Shown: one piece after another, positions 1-12,876 of the stretch
Layout of the letters: each line of letters opens with the position of its first letter
Position numbering within the stretch: position 1 is the stretch's first letter
NCBI GenBank assembly: GCA_002633025.1
Contig: NMRB01000851.1
Location: forward strand, 63,834 to 127,833
Length of the DNA stretch: 64,000 nucleotides
DNA from: Notospermus geniculatus
Lineage: Eukaryota > Nemertea > Pilidiophora > Heteronemertea > Lineidae
Direction: 5' to 3'
Notes under the pieces: model-generated
Databases searched by the model: none
What the model was told of the DNA's origin: nothing
What the model saw: the letters and a program-made list of their open reading frames with translations, nothing else
Program-made: the position numbers and the translations under genes

Positions 1-138
1 CGTCACGACAGTCGTACGCGGTGTTGGCGTTCAGCTTGTTCGGTGATTCTGTGTCCGTCGGTCAAAGAGAAAATCTGTGTTTTACAAACTAGGAGCTCGA
101 GTTGTTTATTTATTCGTTTCGATCGTAACATTACTTCG

Positions 139-262
139 TTGTCATTGCAAATATGACGGAATAAGCGGCAATGGATGAAATGGCCAGGATGTTGACCAAC
201 ACACTAGCAGCGTGCTTCTTTGTCATTGCAAATATTACGGAATAAGCGGCAATGGATGAAAA
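139..262. repeat. Short direct duplication, period 81
   Basis: The sequence beginning ttgtcattgcaaatat at 139 recurs at 220 with one change and extends about 43 bp. Confidence 0.7.
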
Positions 263-1391
263 GGCTTGTGTTCATCAACATTGCAACTTTCGTCATGGTA
301 GATACAGGAATAAGTGACAATATAAAATCAAATGATATTTATTTTCCAAACACAAAAACGGCTTTTGGTCAATTTCTGCAACTGGATACATCACATGCCG
401 ACAGCCCAATACACAACATTGGCCGACTTCCCATCCCATACCCCGTTACTTCGGAATCCTTGTCACCTCCCAACTCCCACTACCCAACTCTAGGCCTACC
501 ACGAACCATCGTCTTGTTGATTCTCATATTGGCCTACTTCCCGCAACACATTTCACTCCAGTCCAAACTCGCATTGTCCTCTGAATGCCCCGAACCCAAT
601 TCTTGATTCACACTTCCGAATTCCCATATGATACTCAACACCGCACTTCCACTACCCCACTTCCCAGATCGATTCTCAGTTCCCAACTCCCACTTGCCAA
701 GCGCCAAAAAGACTGGATGATTTTCATGAACAGCTACACGACGGAAGTACTTTCGAACTTCCCGCAGTTTGGCCCGCTATACTATACTTGACCCGGCTAA
801 AGTTTAGAATCCCCCATCGGAAGTGACGTTACTCCATGGCACACAATGGAAATCCTATTATTGTACAATGCGGCTTATTCCGTCAATCGATGACCTTTTT
901 TTGGGCACTGACAGGGGATTCTAACTCGTTCCGGTTTTCTTTCCTGCATTTTTTTCATTCAGTTCAGCCTTTTTCAGGTGGGAAACCATGTCCAGGCAGG
1001 GCAGAGGCCTATAGTCATGATAGTATAGGCCTAGCAGGCCTAAAATATGCCATGCCACGCCCTTTTACCCTTCTTAATTTGGGGGAGAGATCCTCAGATT
1101 CCAAGGAGTTATGAGTGCTGCCATCTGCCCAGCAGTTTTCACATTCAGGCGGAATCATGCTAACCCTTTGCATGCTAACACAGATGCTTTATGGTTTTAG
1201 ATCAGTGGGGACCTCTGCAACTTCAGAAGGTGGAAATCCCTGGGCAGCATATCCTCATGCTCAGCTCCCCATCTGTAAGCAGGGATGCTGTTTTGTGATT
1301 TCCCACTTCCGCATGGAGGGGGGTGGGGGAATCCTTCATTCTTATCATATTGAATTTTACCCCAGTTGAGTTGAATGAACTCAGTTCATAT

Positions 1392-1437
1392 CTTGGAGGA
1401 ATTACAGTATGTATACTGTCAGTATAATTCCTCCAAG
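1392..1437. repeat. Hairpin
   Basis: The arms cttggaggaatta and its complement near 1424-1437 enclose a tacagtatgtatactg-type centre. Small inverted repeat of unknown origin. Confidence 0.45.
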
Positions 1438-2925
1438 GTCATATATTTTGCAACACAATCAAACAATAAGCCTGTAGGGTTTAGAAATGTTGTTTGACAT
1501 AACATTCATTATGGTAATCCATGATGCCATAATATAATGCAGAAAGTCTTATTCAACTGATCCTTGCAACTGATCCATGGCCTATTGGTAGGGTGGTGCC
1601 TATTTCTCTGTTACTTCAGTTTCCCCAAACATGCCAAAGGCGACTAATCTTTTTTCAGAGTTTGAAATTTTCTTATTGTTCACCGGTGTGGTTGGGCATG
1701 TTGAATTGAATGGAAACCCATGGATCATTGGATGCACACTGCCAACTGATTTAGTGTGCACAGTATTTAAGCAGGTTTTTATCAGGCCGGGTGAAGGACT
1801 CACGTGAGAGTGCTTGCAGAGTGCTTGACTACCAAATCGGTAAGTTTTATAAGAATCCAAATCCTCCTGTTGATAAGTCTTTATTTCATCATGAGCATTT
1901 ACTCTTGGCCTGAAGTGAAGGACATTTTACTACGGCAGCTTTTGTCAGTTCGTTATGTTAACACCAGGTGGACCTACCATCCAGAGCTGTGATTTTTCTG
2001 TCACATGCATTTCATTCGAGCATTGCAACTTGTGGAAGATGGTCATTCATGGTCTTTATTGCCAGGTAGGTTTCTTTCCTGGCTCTAAAGCGCTTTTTAG
2101 ATTAGAAATGGAGCTTCTCGTTAGCTCGCTGCCTGATGAGGAAGCTCTGTGTAGTTGTTAGATTCATTGTTTTGGTCAGTTTGTCGCTGGTATTTCAATG
2201 AGACATGGTGAATGTTCAATGTTGTGTGTCACCTGAGGAAGCTAAGTCATGTGGTACTGGTGGTGTGCATTGTGGAATTTGTTAATTTTGATGAGGATGG
2301 ACACATTTGCTGGGCATGACGAAAGGGAATGCTAGTTCTAAAAGACTCGTGAAAATTTGATCCCTTCAAAAGAAATTCGGACTTTTTGATTCAACCTTTC
2401 AACCTGAAGACTTTCTTAACCCTACTGTGCTTGATTTGAAGATACTTCTTTGTATTATTGTGATGTATTGTTTTTTTCCTTTTTCCTGGATGTGAGTTAC
2501 GAACAAGTTTTGGTCTGTAAAAAGAAGCCATCCCAGACTTACCAATCTATTTTGCACAATCAAAATTGATCTTTATATTCTATTGATGCCATGGTGTTGA
2601 TGCAATAAATTGATTCACGGGGGGGTTACATCTTTATGTTGTAATGCATTCACCATTGGATGCAGTGATTTGCCAGGTAAATGATCGATTGAATATATAA
2701 ATAATGGTTTGTTTACATCTTACATTCAGTTATTGACAGATTTTATCATCATCAACAGTTGTGAACATTGTACTGGAATGAAATCTATTATTCTCAAAGT
2801 GCATGACATTAAGCCTCTGCAGGTCAGCTCAATATACCTGTTGTTGGTTCAGATCTGACATAGAGCACAACAAACGACACACAAAATGATAGCAAACATA
2901 ATAAGTCATCTCAGAATTTCGCAAA

Positions 2926-2953
2926 TTTCGACCCCAAGCGGGGTCTTCCTCAG
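2926..2953 (-). ncRNA. Hammerhead ribozyme-like core, 2.9-kb locus
   Basis: On the minus strand: CTGAGGA, A, GACCCCGCTTGGGGTC, GAAA. All conserved core bases are present. A four-pair helix III (ATTT-GCG-AAAT) can follow. The downstream sequence (GACTTATTATG, then a CATTTTGTGTGTC segment) is shared with the other loci. Helix I pairing is not evident. Confidence 0.5.
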
Positions 2954-3534
2954 GGACTTTCTAGTAGAGATCCCAGATTGTTAGTTCACATACTTCTGTG
3001 GGTTTATTGGTTTAGAAGTTGAAACTTTATTTTTGATAGACAATGTGCGTAGTGGATTACCGTACCTGTATTCACTAGATGTATATTTTCAGCCTAAACT
3101 CACGCCAAGATTATGCATTTTGATAAATTAAGATTTCAAATGTTCTGGTATGGAACATTTGCAGGCGTTCTTCTAAAGTTGTTGGTGTTTCAAAATGAAA
3201 CATAAACCTTCTTTTGGAGACTGTAGAAATAGGGATTGGCAGATTTCACAATAAAGCAAAGAGTTGAAATTCAATCTTGGCATGGGCACTTGAAACTGAA
3301 ATAGTGAAACCCCAGAGCTTTGAATAATACAAATGATGGAANTGACAGATTTTATCATCATCAACAGTTGTAAACATTGTACTGGAATGAAATCTATTAT
3401 TCTCAAAGTGCATGACATTAAGCCTCTGCAGGTCAGCTCAATATACCTGTTGTTGGTTCAGATCTGACATAGAACACAACAAACGACACACAAAATGATA
3501 GCAAACATAATAAGTCATCTCAGAATTTCGCAAA

Positions 3535-3562
3535 TTTCGACCCCAAGCGGGGTCTTCCTCAG
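3535..3562 (-). ncRNA. Hammerhead ribozyme-like core, duplicate of the 2.9-kb motif
   Basis: This is identical to the core at 2926-2953 and lies in the second copy of the 608-bp direct repeat, 609 bp away. The duplication is probably an assembly effect, so this may not be an independent locus. Confidence 0.45.
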
Positions 3563-6500
3563 GGACTTTCTAGTAGAGATCCCAGATTGTTAGTTCACAT
3601 ACTTCTGTGGGTTTATTGGTTTAAAAGTTGAAACTTTATTTTTGATAGACAATGTGCGTAGTGGATTACCGTACCTGTATTCACTAGATGTATATTTTCA
3701 GCCTAAACTCACGCCAAGATTATGCATTTTGATAAATTAAGGTTTCAAATGTTCTGGTATGGAACATTTGCAGGCGTTCTTCTAAAGTTGTTGGTGTTTC
3801 AAAATGAAACATAAACCTTCTTTTGGAGACTGTAGAAATAGGGATTGGCAGATTTCACAATAAAGCAAAGAGTTGAAATTCAATCTTGGCATGGGCACTT
3901 GAAACTGAAATAGTGAAACCCCAGAGCTTTGAATAATACAAATGATGGAAATTGGTGAACATATGGCAGTCAGTGTACACGTCAGTCGATTGTCCTTGGT
4001 TTGGGCTTGAAAACTGTTGAATTGATTGGGAAATATTGATATTGGTTTGTAGAGTCAATGTTGAGCACAAATGGTTTCCCCATTTTAGAGCACAAGTGGG
4101 TGTAGCACCTGGACAAAAATAAACCGTCATTATGTTGTGCCAATGTCTTATTCCTGATAGTGATAGGTTACGTTTCCAATCAACTTCTGTCTCATCACAC
4201 AGCGACCAGTGTGATGCAACTCATGTCCCATGCAGCATCCCACTACTGTTGCAGTGAGAGTTGTCTGGTGTCATCCCATCTGATAGTGATATACAATGTA
4301 GTAGGGAGCAAGCAAGGAAGCAAGATAGTTGTAGTCTAGCACGCAGCTCATAGCAAGCAAGACTTTTCATAGAGCCAGTTCTTTCCCACCTAATAGAGAG
4401 AATTTGAACAAAAGCTTATTCCCTGATCAATACTATACCCTCTGCGTAGGCTTTAATTCTACTATTTCTCTCTTGGTGATCTGATGCTAGCTTGTCAGTT
4501 TCAAAGGAACAGTTGGTTCCATAATGAAGAAGATCTTCCGTGCCTTGATGGCCCGGGAATGGCTTCTAGCAAATGATAGTCCAATGAGGTGAAGGTTACT
4601 GATAAATGCAACGAATTTCTTCTGTAAGTGCTTTGACATTTTGGTAGTAGAGCTCTACTGAGCATCATTCTTATCCAACATGCTCCTTCATCTCAGAAAA
4701 GATGCTGAAGTAGCCCTGTCAATCCAACTAATGAGAAACTTCATTACTGGTTGGTAGCATTGCAGAAGAACTGCACTTTACCAATACGGACCTAAGAAAT
4801 TGACTTGTGACTGCAACCCTCTGGCGGAGACACTGACATGGGACCATAACCTGAATGGTTTTCAACAGATTTCTTTGCTTCCAACACTGAACTAATCCAT
4901 GATGGCCAGAAGAATTCCCCATCAACTTCAGTAAATGCTGAAGAAGAAGAAAAATTCATGTCACAAAGATCTGTAGAGTCGTCTTTGATGCTCCCTCTTT
5001 CACACCAAGTAACCTTCCGGTGTCAACAACACGGCCCTTCAAACATATCTACTGCCACCCTTCAAACTAACTGCTGCTCAACAACCATCGTAATTACGAA
5101 GTTGTCTGTGATATGGTTGTCAACTCGGTACTTGGACTTGTCATGGTGACACCAAGCTTTCTTGGGAATGTTCACGACACATGACCTTTGAGGTGCGAGA
5201 CATGACTTGCCAAATGCCTCCTTTATTTGGCTTCTACATGTATCTAATGGGATACATGTAAGGATCATGAAAGGCCTTGACAAGTAAGGTCTCGAAGCAA
5301 GAGCTGGATCATTGTATTTTATTACTTTGGTAAATAATCCATCCTCTACTAACCATCATCATCCAAACTGAAATGTCACTGTTGTTTGTCTGCGCAGTCC
5401 TTATCATCTGATCTAACTTGTGTGTTGTTGGTGATGTCACTCTGTCTGTCCCCACCCAGCATCCCATCCCTAAGCTGAACCAGCATCTATTTTGATGCAG
5501 CTGTGACATCACTCTTGATAATATGTCTCCCTGTCCCATTCTCCCATGCCCTCAAATCCAACCTTGTTTTGAATCACGCAGTGCTACATTACTTGTACAG
5601 GCTTCTTGGTTATGTCCCAAAAAGTCCCTTGATTTTGATGGCAGTAGCTGGGCAGAATAATTATTCACTCAGTTCTGGCCATTTTCATCAACATGCTCCA
5701 CTTATCGATTGCCTGGAATCTCGACACACCACTCGGTGGTCTGGCTAAGCTCTGTCTGTGTTTTATGCCAAATGAGCTGAAACTCCAGCAAAAAAAATAC
5801 GTTGCTTCTTTATGGTGTGGGATCTGGAGGAAATCCTGTTTGGGGAAAGTGCCGCCGGGACCAAGACTATTTATTGCCCCACCAAGATGGCTGCCATGGC
5901 AGCCATTTTGAATTCCTTTCAGACAATAACTGAAGAACCACTGGAAGGGACTCATGCCCACGGTCCATCATCAACATGGCTTTTGGGAGTCGGGCGATAA
6001 CTAGCTCATGAGGCTGAGGTATCTCCTGCTAAACAGTTTTTTCCTTGCTCTACTGACATTAACATAAATTTATCACAACCAAAGTTTTGCTTGAATTGAT
6101 TGTAAATCTTGCTTGGTATGCAATATCTGTTATTACGTGACGCCATCCCGCTAGATCCCCTTGGCTGCATCCAATCAAGTTGGAGAATCGATTACCAATA
6201 CGACAGCGGATCCATTCTATCATTTGTCCTGCGTCAAATGGGACTCTTATCTTTCGTAGGAGAAGGAGAGCTGCCCCCGTCACGTTAAAGGAGACTGGCT
6301 CAGCTTGATCTGTATGTGAACAATCCTGATGTATTCCATGTATGCAGATCAGGTTGTGCTTCTTGTACTCATGTCATCATGTTGATGCTCACATTCTTGA
6401 CACAATAGCCGCCCGTTGCCAGGGGAAGTTTTTTGGTGTGATGACATTTGGCTGTTGGGTATTGCTGCTTGTTGCAATGCGACTGTTTGAAGCTTGTGAG

Positions 6501-6676
6501 ACACTTGATATCAGAAGCTCCATTTGAATGTCACACCCCTATACCCATGACTGTCACAAATGTACCGGTAATCCGATTGAGGTGTTAGGGCCTAAATTTT
6601 GAGGTTGCCATGCTTTTGAATCTAAAGTCTCTCCATATTGAGTGCTCAGTTAATGTCAGTTCCTTTCTCTTTTCAG

Positions 6677-6741
6677 ACAAACAAAGGATTCTAAAAGGAT
6701 ACAAGTCAAACAGTGAAGAAACACCCCTTGCTCCTAATCTG
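6677..6741 (+). other. Candidate 5' leader exon
   Basis: A 65-nt block is bounded by a strong acceptor (tcctttctcttttcag) and a perfect donor (ctg/gtaagt). One frame is open through it (KQRILKGYKSNSEETPLAPN), but it leaves in phase 0 whereas the next known exon (26532) would then hit a stop at once. If it belongs to SLC4A11 it is therefore untranslated leader. It contains no ATG. It could equally belong to another transcript or be a chance pair of splice signals. Confidence 0.35.
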
Positions 6742-7212
6742 GTAAGTTTTGCAGGGATGTTCTTTGTTGTGAAAGCACCATGAGTTCACCAGTTGCTTTC
6801 TGTGGGGACCACATGGTTTCATTGGTCTTCTGACTTAAATGCAGGCATTGATCTGCGATGGTGTAGTCGGAGCTGCAGGCCTCTGAAAAGTTATTTCATG
6901 GAACAATGATTGACAGCAGTTACTATCGATTGTCTAAAACCATTTTCATACTTTGCTTCTTCAGTTCATGTTACTGATTTTGTACCCGTGTGTTCCGTCT
7001 GTAGTGTACCTTTTGGGATAGGCCTAAGAAGAGTGAAGATGAGCAAGTGGATTCATGCAGCATGTGCAGGAAACTGCTGATGGTGGACATGTTGGATGTC
7101 TAATAAAACAAAAGGCTGATTGCCTAAGGTTTTATATCATGCAGACACCACGATGAAATTAATGCTAGACTAAGTTTTTCTCTCTGGACAGACTGCCTGG
7201 CAGCTGTCTCTG

Positions 7213-8432
7213 AAGACTGTATGTTGTTTACAATGATCCTGAAACAAAGCATATTGATCCCCGTTGTCGTGTATGAGAACTCATTCCCAGGCCGATGGAC
7301 GCATGGAAATCATCCTGACCACTTGTTCAGATGTTCGTTCACGCAGCGTGTATTTTGTCCTTGCGCAGGTTGTTGGAACGATATCAGCCATTTCAACCTC
7401 CTGGAGCGACCACATCTGTGTGCACACAGAAAGGTTTTATGTCTTGTAAGTGCGTGTAAATGAGGCACAACATGGTGCGAGAAGCTGTTTGGCCAACTTT
7501 CTAAATACAAATGTGGCTATTCATTGTCAAACAGATGTTTGAACTATCTGATCTTACATCTGCTCTCCTCAATTCTTGCAAACTTCACCAACCAACAGCA
7601 CTGAGCATCAGGGCAGTATGCTTGGGTCTGACTTTAGCCTAAAGTACAGCTGTAGACTTTCTCTTTGCTTGAAGCATTAGGCCACATAAAAAAACTCTTT
7701 AGTTTAGCATCAGCACCCGCCTTGAATTTTCTCACCGCCTCAAAAAAAAATTTTTTCAAAAAATGTTTTTCAAAAAAAAAATTTTTTCTTCAGTTTTTTC
7801 TCTCACATTATAATGTTCTCTGTCAAAAAGTGTGGTTTCTTGTCTACACATGCCTTTTCCAGGGTGACTCAGATATGTATTTTTAGCTCACTGGGGTGAG
7901 CTATTACGATGGTGCAGCGTCCGTCGTCCGTCGTCGTCGTCCGTCGTCGTTGTCCGTTAGCAGGGCACGTAAAGACTGTATGTTGTTTACAATGATCCTG
8001 AAACAAAGCATATTGATCCCCGTTGTCGTGTATGAGAACTCATTCCCAGGCCGATGGACGCATAGAAATCATCCTGACCACTTGTTCAGATGTTCGTTCA
8101 CGCAGCGTGTATTTTGTCCTTGCGCAGGTTGTTGGAACGATCAGCCATTTCAACCTCCTGGAGCGACCTCATCTGTGTGCACACAGAAAGGTTTTATGTC
8201 TTGTAAGTGCGTGTAAATGAGGCACAACATGGTGCGAGAAGCTGTTTGGCCAACTTTCTAAACACAAATGTGGCTATTCATTGTCAAACAGATGTTTGAA
8301 CTATCTGATCTTACATCTGCTCTCCTCAATTCTTGCAAACTTCGCCAACCACCAGCACTGAGCACCAGGGCAGTATGCCTGGGTCTGACTTTAGCCTAAA
8401 GTACAGCTGTAGACTTTCTCTTTGCTTGAAGC
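7213..8432. repeat. Two ~460-bp direct repeats separated by ~300 bp
   Basis: Copy 1 (7213-7675) and copy 2 (7972-8432) are about 97% alike, including the frame beginning MLFTMILKQS. Copy 2 is preceded at 7885-7971 by agctcactggggtgagctat and a cgtccgtcgtc-rich tract, a start type common in interspersed repeats of marine invertebrates. Copy 1 lacks that start. Likely copies of one transposon-derived repeat. Confidence 0.65.
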
Positions 8433-8886
8433 CAGACTTTAATGAAAGTGTGGCTGAAGGCTGACCCAAGCAGATAGCCCTAAGCCATGGCGATTGCTTC
8501 GATTATAGCAAGCAGCTTGCTAGCTGCAAACAGAAACTATTGATGCAATTAAAAATCAATTGATTTATGTGTGCAGCTTTGTTCTCTGAATGCTTGTTGG
8601 ACACAAGTCACACTTTCAAGTTTCATGTGATTGGTGGTTCCCACCATGTGGGCGAAGGACACATCTTTGTTCTTTGAATTCAGCACTGCTTCCAGTTGTT
8701 TCTCCAATTGAGGCTACTGTACACAACCCAAAACTCTTGTTTCAAATTGCAAAACCTATTATTTCATATCATAGAGTCAGTTTCAGTTTACGGTTGTTGC
8801 CTCAGGGAGATGAATTTTGCCGAGTCAGGTGAATCATGCCAACCCTGAGGTGATCAACATCGAGAGTAAAGTGGGGCCTCCATATT

Positions 8887-8965
8887 GAAACAGTGTTCAA
8901 AATACAAACAGTGTTCAAAATACAAACAGTGTTCAGAATACATACAAACAGTGTTCAGAATACAA
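8887..8965. repeat. Short tandem repeat (~18-19 bp unit)
   Basis: About four units of caaacagtgttcaaaata in a row, with small changes and one 4-bp insertion. Confidence 0.8.
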
Positions 8966-9623
8966 AGGACGAAATGAAAAGAAAGATATGAAAAGTTTTG
9001 GAGTGAACTGCAATGATTGTCTTGAAGAAGTGTCCTCTTGGCAATTTTGGCAGAGGACTGAGTCTGCTAAGTGGCGTTACACTCTCTAGAGCCATGAAGT
9101 AAGCAGTTATATACATCAGTGTAACATCTATTTCTGTCTTCTGAATGAAGGTTAAACTGCTTGAATCTCATGCCGAAGAATTTCTTCATTTCCTTCTTGC
9201 CACTTGTTAAAAAACCTGTTGATCCACATTGAAATGAAAGGCATGCCTGTGTAATAACAGGTGGTTAACTCCTGCTTTGGGAAATGTAAAACACAACAGG
9301 GAAGAGGTTTGAAAATCTAACGGGAAATTCACTTAGGATCTCATTCGGAAGAAGAGCTGGTTAATTGTTGCAATATTTGTACAACGTGAGGTAAGAACAT
9401 TGTTTGAACGGTGCAAGTTTTTCTTGCTGACTTCTTGATTTATCATCACACCTGTCAGTCAAACACGGGAATTTCTTTTGAAAAGGAAGTGAATATTGAG
9501 AAGCTTGTATTGTAGACCAAAAGTTCGCTTCACGCCTTTGCTGACACCTGTTGTTTTCTTGTGGTCTTGAAACCACTGATCAAAGACACCAAAGAATGAA
9601 ATCATGACTGTCAAAGACTAGCA

Positions 9624-9831
9624 AATTGTGACCCGGCACAACAAAATGAGTCGGAAGTCGCACAGAAGAAGACCGAAGTTGACGCCAGACAGCAACCACA
9701 GAAATCGACGAAGTCAAATTTCACAATGGGAAGACAATCCCGAAATCATCGAAACTGTTGGTGTCACCTTGGATATGTTCGGTCTTCTTCTGTGCGCATT
9801 CCGACTCATTTTGTCGTGCCGGGTCACAATT
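9624..9831. mobile_element. MITE with ~54-bp terminal inverted repeats
   Basis: The start aattgtgacccggcacaac is the complement of the end, and the match continues through a cgcacagaagaagaccgaa segment with a few differences. The 208-bp element has no transposase. A flanking target-site duplication is not clear. Confidence 0.7.
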
Positions 9832-10246
9832 GATTCCTGAAGGGTTCTAAAGGATGATTTCTCAAGGAAGTACCCGGCTGCCGCCACCACCACCAGTCGG
9901 CAATAGGTCACACTGCCCAGCCAACCTGCTTCAGACTCGCAATATGCCTGAACCAATGCCATGAGGTCCAAAATGCAGGAATGTAGACGGTGTTGAATCA
10001 GGCACTAAGTCAATATCCCTCAATGTGCCTCATGAGGGTCGTCACCACCTCCGCAGTCGGGTGAATGGCCGTGTTTATGGACTGTGGAATGTGATTTAAA
10101 CCCATAATAAAATGACTTCAGGCCAGACGCCATGAGGGGAGATTTCTGGCTTGTTTTGGTCAGGATGTAGCGTTAACTGTGAAGATTTGATGCATGAGAC
10201 GGAAGATGTTAAATTGGGAACTGTATCCGATCAGAAAGGAAACCTA

Positions 10247-10371
10247 GGGTCGTATTCATAAAGCGGTTCTATCGTTAGAACTGTCTTAGGCCGGTTCCAA
10301 GTGCTTCACCACTACACTTGGAACCGGCCTAGGACGGTTCTAACGATAGAACCGCTTTATGAATACGACCC
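10247..10371. mobile_element. Foldback MITE with CTA duplication
   Basis: The 125-bp sequence starts gggtcgtattcataaagcgg and ends with its complement; arms of about 59 bp have few mismatches. CTA occurs on both sides (10244-10246 and 10372-10374). A 3-bp T(W)A-like duplication suggests a PIF/Harbinger-type derivative, but this is inference. Confidence 0.7.
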
Positions 10372-11718
10372 CTAGATTCTCTGAGTATGGCCACTACCGA
10401 AGTGCCACCTTTACCAACCAAGCTGGGGAAGGCATACGGGTTGCCCTCAACTAGAGACAACTTGACATCCAGTGGTTGCCCGCCGGCCGTGTTTGTCCTT
10501 GCTGTTTAGTTTGCCACCAACAATTGAGCCCTCGACTCGACTTATCTAAAGAAAACAAGAAGAATGCAAGGATTTGGCATATTCTGCCTCAAGACCTGCT
10601 GCTGCTGATCATCAGAAACAACAAGTGGAGTTCCCCCTCAATGACAACCTCTTCCTTTGTTGGATTATTCTGGAGTCTGAGCTGTCACTGGATGATTAAT
10701 GGATTAGATATAGATACAGCTCCTGCCATGTCTTGGTTGGCTTGTCAGATGGAAATGGAATGATCTCCAGTCAGTTTCAAAGCTCCTTGCATTACCCCAG
10801 TCTCTCCAGAAACCTCACCAATGAGTGACATTGCCACTAATATAATAGGATTGCTGTACGATTTTGTTCCGCTTTAAAACTTTATTGGCATCCAGCAACC
10901 ACGAACTGATTGATCATATTCCATGTACTCAGTCTTTGTTGACCAGGATGTAAAACCCATCGCGCTGAGAAAAATCAATCCAACCACATCTATTTCATAT
11001 AAATCGGATATTAAGCGTTGAATATTGTACAAATTAGTTTTAGATCTTTGTGGGACACAATCAGAAACTAATTGATCCAAACCTAGTGTATCCGGCTTGG
11101 GTGATATTTGTCCTTTGTATGCTTGACCACTGAGAGTGCAACTCTGCTTATTTATCTCAGGAATAACCCACATCAAATCAAGTCGTGGACTTTTCAACTG
11201 TGAATTTAGCCTATCAGATTAATAAAGGACCATAAGAGAAGAGAATGGTGGTGGAGAACCCGGGTATCAGTATAGAAGAAGCTAGCACTGGCAGTCCTCA
11301 CACTGGTGGAGAACCTGGATATTGATATAGAAGCTGGCAGTCCTCACACTGGTGGAGAACCCGGGTATCAATCTTGGTGCCTCTCACAATCATGCCAAAC
11401 GAGAGCTCACCACTTGATGTGTAATTTGACTTGACTTCCATGCTGTTACTCTCCACGCCTCAGCTTCCCTACCTTTCCACCTTCATTATTGAATTGCTAC
11501 TTTGCCTTATTGAGTTCCAAGTTCCTTCGAGGCATTGCATGGCTTCCTAGAAACCATGATTATAAACTTACAGAGAATTTTCTGCAAAATATTGTTACTT
11601 TCTCCCAAAGGTGCATAAAACATCAACACATTAGGAGAGGGCCCTGAAGGCAGGCTAGGGTATCAGAATCTAATCACTCCTGTCTTGGGCAATTCCTGCC
11701 GTAATCCCATGATGTGAG

Positions 11719-12025
11719 CTGGTTGATCACCTCTCTTGAAGGCAAGAGACAATGCAATCGCCGTCCAAATTAGACGTGTTATCTTTAGGTGGGGAATGCT
11801 ATGGGCGGCTAGCATTATGTTATCTTACATGGCCTGCTGCCAGCAGCCGTGAAACCTACTTGTTGTCACCANCTGGTTGATCACCTCTCTTGAAGGCAAG
11901 AGACAATGCAATCGCCGTCCAAATTAGACGTATTGTCTTTAGGTGGGGAATGCTATGGGCGGCTAGCATTATGTTATCTTACATGGCCTGCTGCCAGCAG
12001 CCGTGAAACCTACTTGTTGTCACCA
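11719..12025. repeat. 153-bp direct duplication around a single N
   Basis: Copies 11719-11871 and 11873-12025 are nearly identical and flank an N at 11872, the same pattern as at 3342 and 13411. Confidence 0.85.
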
Positions 12026-12876
12026 GCCATAGCTGGAAGTTCAGGCCAGGACTACCCAGACTGTTGTCACATTACTATGGTCTGATCAGATCTAATCTGA
12101 CCAGAGGGAACACACCAGACATGCCAGACAAGCCCACACTATAGATCAACCAGCCGAGCCTGCCAATATCATGACTAGCACAGGACTGGGTGGTGAGTTT
12201 TTGATATGACCGGATGAACACAGATGATTATGGCATTTCTGAAGGAGCAGAACAAGAGCAAGAACATCATCAGATGTTTCCCTTATCCAAAACGTCACAA
12301 GACTGGCCTCGATTCTTGTGGAGCACAGTCCTTCCAAGTCCCTTCTTCATATGATATACACCACACCTGTAGACACACAGCTGATCATCAACCAGCCATC
12401 CTTTCCCAAGATAACACTCATCTCTTAAGGGGCCGATTGATCATCACCCTTCCCTAACGTCATCAAGACATCATGTCACACTGAAATGAGATTTCCTGGC
12501 CATGCGGTGATAGGGGCAGCTTTGAGAGTGTCAGCTTGGCGGGCTACTGGTGGTCTGTATGTGGAGTGTCAGCATTATTGGTCCAGCCCAGTTCATCAGC
12601 AGAAGCACGAGCACCAAGTCTTGCAGTTGTCTCATTCAATTCAAGAATGTTTTGGATGGATGAGGCCTGTGGGTGTGATAGCCAGAGAAGATTTGGTTGC
12701 TGGGACAGTGGGAGGATGAAAGCCATTTTTCCATCCAGTTTTATGAACACGAAACAAAGCGCAGTGTGTGCTGGGTGCTTGCATGGTTTGACCAAGTCTC
12801 ATGATTGTCGACAAACGATGTCGATCCACTCAGAATAATAAACTGTGTAATTGATTGGCAATTCTGTTTGATTTTC

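Larger units (their letters stand above)
2734..3950. repeat. 608-bp direct duplication around a single N
   Basis: Copy 1 spans 2734-3341 and copy 2 3343-3950, with an N at 3342 exactly between. The copies differ at only a few bases. The arrangement looks like two unmerged contig ends or alleles, not necessarily a true tandem repeat. Confidence 0.85.
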
